From positions 1-7,305 of the forward strand of contig JAGLDM010000404.1 in assembly GCA_023145595.1 (NCBI GenBank): 7,305 nt of DNA, read 5' to 3'. Under the pieces are notes generated by a model. It was not told the DNA's origin. It saw only the letters and a program-made list of their open reading frames with translations, and did no database searches. Origin of the DNA: Flavobacteriaceae bacterium (lineage in GTDB: Bacteria; Bacteroidota; Bacteroidia; Flavobacteriales; Flavobacteriaceae). The position numbers and the translations under genes are program-made. Positions 1 through 6,138 of the stretch are shown piece after piece; position 1 is the first letter of the stretch; every line of letters begins with the position of its first letter.

Positions 1-90
1 CAAGGAATTATTTGGAACATTTTTAGTTATGATCAATTTGGGGTTGAACTCGGTAAAGAATTAGCTCATAAAATTTATGCTGCTAAATAG
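1..90 (+). CDS. pgi: Glucose-6-phosphate isomerase, C-terminal end (partial)
   Basis: These are the last 29 codons plus a TAG stop of a gene that begins before the window. The reading frame open from base 1 ends with SYDQFGVELGKELA, which matches the well-conserved C-terminal helix of glucose-6-phosphate isomerase (SYDQWGVELGK in most family members). The enzyme interconverts glucose 6-phosphate and fructose 6-phosphate in the cytoplasm, in glycolysis and gluconeogenesis. The conserved lysine of the GVELGK segment is an active-site residue in the family, and it is present here. The family is usually about 450-550 residues, so over 90% of the protein lies outside the window. A strong terminator follows 36 nt after the stop, so this gene probably ends its transcription unit. 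The identification rests on a short but very characteristic stretch. Confidence 0.88.
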   Translation, partial: QGIIWNIFSYDQFGVELGKELAHKIYAAK

Positions 91-126
91 ATTTTCTCTC
101 CAACAATAAAAAATAGATTATTCATC

Positions 127-160
127 AAACACCTTCTCAAGAAAAAGAAGGTGTTTTTTT
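127..160 (+). terminator. Rho-independent terminator after pgi
   Basis: A perfect 11-bp stem has arms at 127-137 (AAACACCTTCT) and 146-156 (AGAAGGTGTTT), with an 8-nt loop between. The right arm runs into an uninterrupted T tract at 154-160. Stem, GC-containing core and U tract make a textbook intrinsic terminator for the pgi transcript. It also separates pgi from the downstream gene pair, which then needs its own promoter. Confidence 0.9.
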
Positions 161-175
161 AAAAGCAAAATTTAG

Positions 176-183
176 TACATTTG
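176..183 (+). promoter_or_regulatory. Candidate Bacteroidota -7 promoter box (TAnnTTTG)
   Basis: TACATTTG at 176-183 matches the Bacteroidota sigma-ABfr -7 consensus TAnnTTTG at every fixed position. It lies just after the pgi terminator and 25 nt before the ATG at 209, which is where a promoter for the downstream pair has to be. No clear -33 TTG is visible at the usual 17-23 nt spacing, because that stretch is the terminator T tract and an A-rich run. The assignment is therefore plausible but incomplete. Confidence 0.5.
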
Positions 184-208
184 CTTTTCATAAAAACCAA
201 ACAACATT

Positions 209-631
209 ATGATGCAAATGATTCATTCTTATTGGGCATATTTAGTTTTAGCCGTTCTTATTTTAGCAGTTATAAATACAATTACAGGAGTAACATCAAA
301 AAGGGAGTTTAAAGACAAAGACCTTCGCCTTTCCTTGTTTACACTTATATTCGTGCATATCCAATTGTTAATTGGACTCGGTGTTTACTTCTCATCAAAC
401 GCATATAAAGTTTTAAAAACATTAGGTATTAAAAATATTGATGCGCAAACAAGACTTTTAGCAGTAGAACATCCTTTTGTAATGATTCTTGCAGTCGTTT
501 TAATAACTATGGGATGGTCTAAACATAAAAAGAAAGAATCTGATACCGCAAAATTTAAAACCATTGCTATTTTCTACGGATTAGCACTTGTTTTAGTTTT
601 AAGTAGAATTCCGTGGAGCAATTGGATTTAA
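209..631 (+). CDS. Small four-helix membrane protein of unknown function (cytochrome b-like?)
   Basis: This is a 140-residue, strongly hydrophobic protein with four predicted membrane helices, at about residues 10-28, 42-61, 84-103 and 118-133. A basic patch (KHKKK, 105-109) follows helix 3, and a charged segment (31-40) lies between helices 1 and 2. There is no obvious signal peptide or soluble domain. Four histidines are present. H50 lies inside helix 2 and H88 near the start of helix 3; H6 and H106 lie near membrane ends. That pattern could suit haem ligation, and I recall similar flavobacterial proteins being loosely labelled cytochrome b-like, but no diagnostic motif proves it. ATG codons at 209, 212 and 218 are all possible starts, and no Shine-Dalgarno sequence decides between them. 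The gene follows a candidate promoter and is probably co-transcribed with plsC 60 nt downstream. Function is unknown. Confidence 0.8.
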   Translation: MMQMIHSYWAYLVLAVLILAVINTITGVTSKREFKDKDLRLSLFTLIFVHIQLLIGLGVYFSSNAYKVLKTLGIKNIDAQTRLLAVEHPFVMILAVVLITMGWSKHKKKESDTAKFKTIAIFYGLALVLVLSRIPWSNWI

Positions 632-670
632 TAACATATCAGCCCCTGCTTATAGAGGGTGTGAAATCTT

Positions 671-689
671 AGATTTAAACTTTAGATCT
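671..689 (+). repeat. Imperfect palindrome just upstream of the plsC start
   Basis: AGATTTAA at 671-678 and TTAGATCT at 682-689 are inverted repeats around a 3-nt loop. The single DNA mismatch (675/685) becomes a G-U pair in RNA, giving an 8-bp stem that ends 2 nt before the plsC ATG. It could be a protein-binding palindrome or an RNA hairpin over the ribosome-loading region. In AT-rich DNA it could also be chance. Confidence 0.35.
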
Positions 690-691
690 GC

Positions 692-1435
692 ATGAAACTT
701 TTAAAAAAAATCATATCGTATCCTTTGTCAGTTATATTTTATGCCTGCTTTGGATTAACGTTACTTATTTTTCACCCTTTACAATGGTTAGCATTTTCGA
801 TTGGCGGAATTCGTTTACACGCAAAAATAGTCTATGCATTAAACTTTGTTTTATTAAAATCGCTACACATCTTAGGAGCGCAAATTTCATTTAAGAACAA
901 ACATAAACTCCCTAAGAACACACCGCTTATTATTGTTTCTAATCATCAAAGTTTGAATGATATTACGGCCTTAACATGGTATTTTAGAAAGCACTCACCA
1001 AAATTCGTGTCAAAAAAAGAGTTGGAAAAAGGGATACCAAGTGTATCTTTCAACCTTAGAAATGGTGGCAGTGCCTTAATAGACAGAAAAGATACAAAAC
1101 AAGCGCTTTCCACTTTAAAAATTTTCGGACAATCTATTGAACAAAACAATTATTCTGCCGTTATTTTCCCTGAAGGAACTCGAAGTATAGATGGAAAACC
1201 AAAACGATTTTCAGAAAATGGATTAAAAATATTAGTTAAATATGCTCCATCTGCTTTCGTAGTTCCTGTGACTATTAATAACTCTTGGAAATTTTTAAAA
1301 TATGGTGCATTCCCTATGGAAATTGGAGTTCACTTACAATTAGAAGTGCATGAACCTGTCCCTGTAAATAAATTGAAGTTTTCAGAATTATTTGAAAGAA
1401 CAGAATCTTCAATAAAAAAGGCTATAATTTCATAA
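692..1435 (+). CDS. plsC: 1-acyl-sn-glycerol-3-phosphate acyltransferase (PlsC family)
   Basis: This 247-residue enzyme transfers an acyl chain from acyl-ACP or acyl-CoA to lysophosphatidic acid. The product is phosphatidic acid, the precursor of membrane phospholipids. All acyltransferase blocks are visible. Block I is NHQSLND, with catalytic H85 and D90. Block II is GGSALIDR (125-132), close to the usual GxxFIDR. Block III is FPEGTRS (159-165), which binds the glycerol phosphate. Block IV is VPVTI (191-195). An N-terminal hydrophobic stretch (about 12-36) would anchor it on the inner face of the cytoplasmic membrane. Length is typical of the family. The ATG at 692 gives a natural MKLLKK amino end and there is no better upstream start. 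It lies 60 nt after the small membrane-protein gene, probably in the same transcript, and converges on the omega-amidase gene. Acting on another lyso-lipid, such as an ornithine- or glycine-lipid precursor, is possible because this family is broad in Bacteroidota. Confidence 0.9.
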   Translation: MKLLKKIISYPLSVIFYACFGLTLLIFHPLQWLAFSIGGIRLHAKIVYALNFVLLKSLHILGAQISFKNKHKLPKNTPLIIVSNHQSLNDITALTWYFRKHSPKFVSKKELEKGIPSVSFNLRNGGSALIDRKDTKQALSTLKIFGQSIEQNNYSAVIFPEGTRSIDGKPKRFSENGLKILVKYAPSAFVVPVTINNSWKFLKYGAFPMEIGVHLQLEVHEPVPVNKLKFSELFERTESSIKKAIIS

Positions 1436-1497
1436 ATTATACCTAACCCAAAAGACATATCAACCAATATAGACTGGTTAAAAAAGTTTATAATTAG

Positions 1498-1529
1498 AGA
1501 CTCATTTTTTAATAGAAAATGAGTCTTTG
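1498..1529. terminator. Hairpin between convergent genes, probable bidirectional terminator
   Basis: A perfect 11-bp stem pairs AGACTCATTTT (1498-1508) with AAAATGAGTCT (1516-1526) around a 7-nt loop. It lies 62 nt after the plsC stop and includes the last codons and the TGA stop (1502-1504) of the facing gene. On the plus strand it ends in a short T run (1526-1528). On the minus strand the following bases are AT-rich without a proper U tract. It most likely serves plsC, and perhaps both directions. Confidence 0.6.
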
Positions 1530-2284
1530 TCGTTTAAAAACTGAAACTTTTCTCTAGTAGTAATTAAGTCCTTTTTATTTAAAGTAGATTCAACCATCAT
1601 CTCTTTATTTTCTATAGAATCAGAAATCACTTTTCCTAACATATCAATCGTTTGTGTATGCCCTACATATTCCAAATTATTTTCATCTGACCCTATTCTA
1701 TTAACCCCAATTGTATAACACATATTTTCAATAGCACGAGCTTTTAATAAGGTGTCCCAGGCATAAATTCTAGATTTAGGCCAATTCGCTATATAGACCA
1801 ACAAATCGAAATTATCGTCATTTCGAGACCAAACAGGAAAGCGTAAATCATAGCAAATTAGCGGAAAAATTTTCCATCCTTTATAATTTATCATTGTTCG
1901 TTTCGCTCCTGCAGTATAAACCTTATCCTCTCCCGCAAAGGTAAATAAATGTCGTTTGTCATAGGTTTCAATACTTCCATTTGGATGAATAAATACAAGC
2001 CTGTTAAAATAGTTGCCAGATTCTTTAATAATCAGGCTTCCCATAATAGCGGTGTTTTTATCCCCTGCTATTTGCTTCATCCAAGACACGCTTATTCCGT
2101 TCATAGATTCTGCACATTTTTTTGGACTCCTAGAAAATCCTGTAGCAAACATTTCTGGCAAAATAATTAAGTCAATATCTTCAGAAATCGAATCAATCAT
2201 CGAACTATATTTTTTAATATTTCCTTGAGGGCTTTCCCAAAGAATTGCAGTCTGAATACTGGCTATGTTTAATTTGTTTGCCAT
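1502..2284 (-). CDS. Omega-amidase, carbon-nitrogen hydrolase superfamily (YafV/Nit2 type)
   Basis: This 260-residue cytoplasmic protein has the nitrilase-superfamily catalytic triad: E44 in LPEMFATGF, K110 in YDKRHLF and nucleophile C144 in ICYDLRFP. A further acid, E119 in FAGED, also falls where the family has one. The LPEMFxTGF and CYDLRFP signatures and the overall length match YafV and Nit2. These omega-amidases hydrolyse 2-oxoglutaramate (and 2-oxosuccinamate) to the 2-oxo diacid plus ammonia. The gene starts 13 nt after the stop of the aminotransferase gene on the same strand, so the two are almost certainly one operon. The aminotransferase would make 2-oxoglutaramate from glutamine, and this enzyme would remove it, pulling the transamination forward. 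The leader (TTAATTTTATAAA before ATG) has no Shine-Dalgarno sequence, as is usual in Bacteroidota. The stop codon lies inside the intergenic hairpin. Substrate is inferred from family and neighbour. Confidence 0.9.
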   Translation of the reverse strand: MANKLNIASIQTAILWESPQGNIKKYSSMIDSISEDIDLIILPEMFATGFSRSPKKCAESMNGISVSWMKQIAGDKNTAIMGSLIIKESGNYFNRLVFIHPNGSIETYDKRHLFTFAGEDKVYTAGAKRTMINYKGWKIFPLICYDLRFPVWSRNDDNFDLLVYIANWPKSRIYAWDTLLKARAIENMCYTIGVNRIGSDENNLEYVGHTQTIDMLGKVISDSIENKEMMVESTLNKKDLITTREKFQFLNDKDSFSIKK

Positions 2285-2297
2285 TTTATAAAATTAA

Positions 2298-3440
2298 CTA
2301 AATTCTGTTTAAAATTTCAGCAGCCCGCTTAATAGTTTCCTCTTTTTTAGCAAAGCAAAACCGAAGAATTTTATTATCGAGATTATTTACATTAAATTCT
2401 GATATCGGTATTGAAGCAAGACCATGTTCTAAAACTAATTTAATTGCAAAATCAACATCTGATTCATTGGTGATTTCTGAATAATCTAATCCTTGGAAAT
2501 AAGTACCCTGACACGGAATAAATTTAAATTTAGAATTCTTTATCAACGAAAGAAACAAATCTCTTTTCTCTTGATAAAATTGATTCAACTCTAAATATCG
2601 AGAAGGCTCTTTCATGTATTCAGCCAAAGCGATTTGGGTTGGATGGTGACAACTAAACACATTAAACTCATGTACTTTTCTAAATTCATCCATCAATTCT
2701 TTGGGAGCACAACAATAGCCAATTTTCCATCCTGTTACATGAAATGTTTTTCCGAAAGATGCCGTTACAAAACTTCTTTTCTTTAAATCTGGAAATCTAG
2801 AAACACTTTGATGCGTTGCTCCATCAAACACAATATGCTCATATACTTCATCACTAAGAATTAAAATGTTGGTTCCTTCTGTAACTTTCTGCAATTCTAA
2901 TAAATCCTCTTCAGAAAAAATAGTTCCGCTCGGGTTGTGCGGATTGTTAATCACAATCATCTTTGTTTTTGATGAAATATGTTGTTTTACAATATTCCAA
3001 TCTGTTTTAAAGTATGGTGCTTCCAACTGAATCGGAACCACTTTCCCTCCATTTAATTCGATGGAAGGCTCATAACAATCATAGGCGGGTTTGAAGATAA
3101 TAACCTCATCATTATGACGAACAAAAGCAGAGATGGCCGTAAATATCGCTTGAGTTGCTCCAGCAGTTACTGTAATCTCATCTTTTGGATTATAGAATGA
3201 ATTGTGTAGTAATTCTATTTTTTTTGAAATTTCTTTTCGTAGTTCCATTGCCCCTTCCATAGGTGCATATTGATTACACCCGCTTTCCATAGCCTTAGTA
3301 ACCATTTGTTGTAATTGAGTGTCACACTCAAAATCTGGAAAGCCCTGCGATAAATTTATAGCATTGTGTTTATAAGCCAAATCGCTCATTATCGTAAAAA
3401 CACTCGTTTTTACGTTGGGTAATTTTGAATTATGATTCAT
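2298..3440 (-). CDS. Methionine/glutamine aminotransferase, PLP class I (YbdL type)
   Basis: This 380-residue fold-type I, pyridoxal-phosphate-dependent aminotransferase is closest in pattern to YbdL and kynurenine/glutamine transaminases. The N-terminal INLSQGFPDF (28-37) is the hallmark of this subgroup. Visible PLP contacts are GATQAI (94-99), N169 in NNPHNPSG, D197 and Y200 in LSDEVYEH, the Schiff-base lysine K231 in SFGKTFHVTGWKIGY, and the substrate-carboxylate arginine R360 in LRFCFAK. Family members prefer methionine, glutamine and aromatic amino acids. The adjacent omega-amidase gene supports glutamine as amino donor, for example in converting 2-oxo-4-methylthiobutanoate to methionine. 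It is cytoplasmic. It lies 77 nt downstream of the MutS-like gene on the same strand. A weak -7-like box (TATATTTA, minus strand, 3460-3467) precedes it without a -33 element, so it may have its own promoter or be read through from upstream. The exact physiological substrate cannot be fixed from sequence. Confidence 0.9.
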   Translation of the reverse strand: MNHNSKLPNVKTSVFTIMSDLAYKHNAINLSQGFPDFECDTQLQQMVTKAMESGCNQYAPMEGAMELRKEISKKIELLHNSFYNPKDEITVTAGATQAIFTAISAFVRHNDEVIIFKPAYDCYEPSIELNGGKVVPIQLEAPYFKTDWNIVKQHISSKTKMIVINNPHNPSGTIFSEEDLLELQKVTEGTNILILSDEVYEHIVFDGATHQSVSRFPDLKKRSFVTASFGKTFHVTGWKIGYCCAPKELMDEFRKVHEFNVFSCHHPTQIALAEYMKEPSRYLELNQFYQEKRDLFLSLIKNSKFKFIPCQGTYFQGLDYSEITNESDVDFAIKLVLEHGLASIPISEFNVNNLDNKILRFCFAKKEETIKRAAEILNRI

Positions 3441-3517
3441 TAAATAAAATTAATTTCTGTAAATATAAGAAGAAATTTTAGCGGAAATAATGATTTGCTT
3501 ATTTGAAAAATTGGAGG

Positions 3518-5281
3518 CTAAATTATTTCCATCTTTTTCAACAAGAAGGAAGCGTTCATGTTTTTACAAATCCCATTCTTAAAGATGTAATCAAAATATA
3601 ATTCGTCATTAATGATTTCAGCATCGAAATAATAATTTTTTACTTCTTTTAAGTCAATTTCACACAAACTTAAGTCGTGAGTTGCTATAATTCCGGTTGC
3701 TTTTGAGCTAACAAGTTTTTCAATAAATTTTCTGGAGCCTATTGCTTTATCTGTACTGTTTGTCCCTTTCAAAATTTCATCTAAAATAATAAAGTAAGGT
3801 TCTTTTTTAATAGCATCTACAATAAATTTTAAACGAGTTAATTCGGAAAAGAAATAGGAACTATCCTCGGTTAGCGAATCTGTGGTGCGCATGCTTGTAA
3901 TTAATTTGACCGGAGAATAATGGCTCTCTTTAGCGCAAACAGGCAACCCAATATTTGCCATTACAATATGTATAGAAACGGTTCTTAAAAAGGTGCTTTT
4001 CCCTGCCATATTTGCTCCTGTAACAATAAAAAATTCCTGATGGTTAATTGTTAAATCGTTATCAATCCTTTTCGTCTTATTCACCAATGGATGTCCAAGG
4101 CCTTTTGCTTTAAGAACAGAACTACTCTCCACTATTTTAGGAAAAATATATTCTGGGTGATTAAATGAGAAATTTCCGAGAGAATTATATGCGTCAAAAA
4201 AGGAAATGACCTCAAACCAGTCTCTAACTTTTGTGTTATATTTCAAGATCCATTGCTCAATTTTATAACTCTGTTTTACATCCCACAGCAAAAATCCATT
4301 TCCTAGAAAGGCAAAGAGTAGATTATTTCTATTATCTAGAGCGTCCAAATATTTAGAAAACTCACCAAAAACCGCTGATGATTTCTTTTTATCAGACATT
4401 AATTTTTGATGCTTTTCTCTTAAAATTTCAGATGTAAATTTTGTATTCTCTATTTGGTTTAACAATAGTGAATACTGTTTAAAGGTGTCTTTTAATTTGT
4501 CTGAATTTGAAGAGAGTTTCGAAATGTTTTTCAGGTATATTCCAGAAATTATTAAGCCCAAGAGTAACCAAATAATGGCAGGAAATGAACTCGTTATATT
4601 TAAAAATGAAAGTCCCAATAACAGTGCAGATATCGTCGAAAAAACAACTGGTAGCCAACGCATTATTTTTGGAGTAAACGCATTATATCCCTCTATCCAA
4701 TTCAAAATTATGGAGGTAGGAGTTTCTGTTTTGATCAAACTTCCGATGCCCGAAAAAAGTTGTCTCCATTCTGGAATTGAAGATAATTCCTTAATAACGT
4801 GTTGTCTTTTAACAATCTTTTTTGTCGAATTTTCACTAAGAGCATTTGCCAATGCTTGTGTTCCTTCTTTTATTATGGTTCTATTGATATATTGAAAAAA
4901 AGACCCTTTCCCAAATAAATCAATATCTAAACTATAAAAATGCTTTGGATCTTGAAATTCTAATCCTTTTCCCCTATCAAGAAAATCTCCAGACGCTATT
5001 TCAATTTCCTCTTTATTAATATGAACGAGGGCTTCCGACAATTTTTTTTCATATTTTATTTTGCCATATTTTTTTAATAAAAAAAGAAAAATTGCGATTC
5101 CGATGACGCTTATTATAAGAGTCCTTTGAACCTGACCAAACGAAAGATATATTGCGAATATCGTACTAGCAAAAACTAAAAAACGAATAACACCAAGTTG
5201 AACCAATCTTTTCTTGGCTCTTTTAACTGCTGCTTTGTGTTTAATTAATTGTGTTTTATAAAAGGTGTTTGGACTATTCAT
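3518..5281 (-). CDS. Membrane-anchored MutS-family ATPase lacking mismatch-recognition domain
   Basis: The protein has 587 residues from the preferred start. The C-terminal half is a MutS ATPase domain. It has Walker A GANMAGKST (422-430), the MutS segment MRTTDSLTEDSSYF (464-477), Walker B FIILDE (497-502) followed by GTN (506-508), the signature histidine H535 in ATHD, and the typical tail FKNGICKNMNASFLLKK. The N-terminal half is not MutS domain I: the FxE mismatch-reading motif is absent. Two pairs of hydrophobic helices are present instead, at about 33-48 with 54-70 and 210-229 with 233-250. Classical MutS has about 850 residues and is soluble, so this is a different branch, seen in Bacteroidota and often misnamed as mismatch repair MutS. 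A role in canonical repair is unlikely; the real function is unknown. An in-frame ATG at 5323 lies inside the sdhB terminator stem, and its 14 extra residues are encoded by terminator DNA. The ATG at 5281, giving MNSPNTFYK, is therefore preferred. Confidence 0.85.
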   Translation of the reverse strand: MNSPNTFYKTQLIKHKAAVKRAKKRLVQLGVIRFLVFASTIFAIYLSFGQVQRTLIISVIGIAIFLFLLKKYGKIKYEKKLSEALVHINKEEIEIASGDFLDRGKGLEFQDPKHFYSLDIDLFGKGSFFQYINRTIIKEGTQALANALSENSTKKIVKRQHVIKELSSIPEWRQLFSGIGSLIKTETPTSIILNWIEGYNAFTPKIMRWLPVVFSTISALLLGLSFLNITSSFPAIIWLLLGLIISGIYLKNISKLSSNSDKLKDTFKQYSLLLNQIENTKFTSEILREKHQKLMSDKKKSSAVFGEFSKYLDALDNRNNLLFAFLGNGFLLWDVKQSYKIEQWILKYNTKVRDWFEVISFFDAYNSLGNFSFNHPEYIFPKIVESSSVLKAKGLGHPLVNKTKRIDNDLTINHQEFFIVTGANMAGKSTFLRTVSIHIVMANIGLPVCAKESHYSPVKLITSMRTTDSLTEDSSYFFSELTRLKFIVDAIKKEPYFIILDEILKGTNSTDKAIGSRKFIEKLVSSKATGIIATHDLSLCEIDLKEVKNYYFDAEIINDELYFDYIFKNGICKNMNASFLLKKMEII

Positions 5282-5308
5282 GTTACAATCTACTTTTAAT
5301 TTGCAATA

Positions 5309-5351
5309 AACAAAAAATCTCAAACCTTTATAGGGTTTGAGATTTTTTGTT
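5309..5351 (-). terminator. Strong intrinsic terminator of the sdh operon
   Basis: A perfect 18-bp stem has arms at 5309-5326 and 5334-5351 around a 7-nt loop (5327-5333). On the minus strand the core AATCTCAAACC pairs with GGTTTGAGATT and leads into T6, then GTTTA. It lies 35 nt beyond the sdhB stop and 27 nt before the MutS-like start. Because both flanks of the stem are A/T runs, it could also work on the plus strand, although no plus-strand gene leads into it. Confidence 0.9.
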
Positions 5352-5354
5352 GAA

Positions 5355-5375
5355 ATACTGAAGCAAGTTCAGTAT
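5355..5375 (-). terminator. First of two tandem stem-loops after sdhB
   Basis: On the minus strand, ATACTGAA and TTCAGTAT form a perfect 8-bp stem (plus-strand arms 5355-5362 and 5368-5375) with a 5-nt loop. It begins 10 nt after the sdhB stop and is separated by only 3 nt from the larger terminator. Only a short TTT-like run follows, so it is a weak terminator by itself. It may instead protect the 3' end of the sdh mRNA. Confidence 0.55.
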
Positions 5376-5385
5376 ACTATTTTTC

Positions 5386-6132
5386 TTATCCTTTTACAGA
5401 TGCTTTCAAATACTCACGATTTAATCTTGCAATATTTTCCAATGAAATTCCCTTCGGACATTCAACTTCACAAGCGCCGATATTGGTACAGTTACCAAAA
5501 CCTTCTAAATCCATTTGATGCACCATATTTAACACACGGTCTGTGGCTTCTACTTGTCCTTGTGGCAACAATGCAAATTGTGCAACTTTTGCTCCTACAA
5601 ACAACATAGCAGATGAATTTTTACAAGTAGCAATACAAGCTCCACATCCAATACAAGCAGCTGCATCCATCGCTTCATCTGCAGCATGTTTTGAAATTGG
5701 TATTGCGTTTGCGTCTTGAGTGTTTCCAGAGGTGTTTACAGAAACATAAGCTCCTGCTTGTTGAATACGTTCCATCGCCATTCTGTCAACAACTAAATCT
5801 TTAATTATCGGAAAAGCAGTTGCTCTCCAAGGTTCAATATAAATAGTGTCGCCATCTTTAAACGTACGCATGTGCAACTGACATGTTGTAATTTCTCTAT
5901 CAGGACCATGCGCCTCACCGTTGATGTATAATGAGCACATTCCGCAAATTCCTTCACGACAATCATGATCAAAAGCAACAGGCTCATCACCAGAATTTAC
6001 CAATTGTTCGTTCAAAACATCCATCATCTCTAAAAAAGACATATGTTCAGAAATATCTTTTACTTTGTAATCAACTAAAGAACCCTTGTCTTGTGGCCCT
6101 TTTTGTCTCCAGATTTTTAATGTTAAATCCAT
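5386..6132 (-). CDS. sdhB: Succinate dehydrogenase/fumarate reductase iron-sulfur subunit
   Basis: This 248-residue electron-transfer subunit carries electrons from the flavoprotein SdhA to the membrane cytochrome b and quinone. It sits on the cytoplasmic face of the membrane in respiratory complex II, in the TCA cycle. All cluster ligands are present. The [2Fe-2S] cluster in the N-terminal ferredoxin domain uses C58, C63, C66 and C84. The [4Fe-4S] cluster uses C160, C163 and C166 of [11 protein letters not shown] plus C225. The [3Fe-4S] cluster uses C170, C215 and C221. The start is clear: the ATG follows the sdhA stop by 6 nt with an A-rich AAAGAT spacer, and [10 protein letters not shown] is a normal SdhB beginning. 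Co-translation with sdhA in an sdhCAB-type operon is likely. Two tandem stem-loops close the operon. From sequence alone it could be annotated fumarate reductase (FrdB); the flavobacterial context favours the succinate-oxidising direction. Confidence 0.95.
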   Translation of the reverse strand: MDLTLKIWRQKGPQDKGSLVDYKVKDISEHMSFLEMMDVLNEQLVNSGDEPVAFDHDCREGICGMCSLYINGEAHGPDREITTCQLHMRTFKDGDTIYIEPWRATAFPIIKDLVVDRMAMERIQQAGAYVSVNTSGNTQDANAIPISKHAADEAMDAAACIGCGACIATCKNSSAMLFVGAKVAQFALLPQGQVEATDRVLNMVHQMDLEGFGNCTNIGACEVECPKGISLENIARLNREYLKASVKG

Positions 6133-6138
6133 ATCTTT

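Noticed and set aside
946..1149. A 67-codon minus-strand open frame inside plsC
   Set aside because: It lies wholly antisense to the conserved acyltransferase blocks, has no family features and no independent leader, so it is a shadow of plsC.
1462..1479. Small inverted repeat AACCA...TGGTT downstream of plsC as a second terminator
   Set aside because: The stem is only 5 bp with an 8-nt loop and is followed by an A run, not a T run, on the plus strand. The nearby 11-bp hairpin is a much better candidate.
1949..2228. Two overlapping plus-strand open frames of about 70 codons inside the omega-amidase gene
   Set aside because: They are antisense to the catalytic region of a clear nitrilase-family gene and their translations show no coherent domain.
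3460..3467. TATATTTA on the minus strand, a possible -7 box 20 nt before the aminotransferase start
   Set aside because: It differs from TAnnTTTG at the last base and no -33 TTG is found at the right spacing. Such strings are common in AT-rich spacers.
4485..4895. A 136-codon plus-strand open frame inside the MutS-like gene
   Set aside because: It is antisense to the coding frame with clear ATPase motifs. Its length is explained by AT-rich codon usage of the opposite strand, and no start signal or protein motif is seen.
5337..5609. A 90-codon plus-strand open frame beginning in the sdh terminator and running antisense to sdhB
   Set aside because: Its first codons come from the terminator stem and the rest mirrors the cysteine-rich end of sdhB. 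No promoter or protein family is recognisable.
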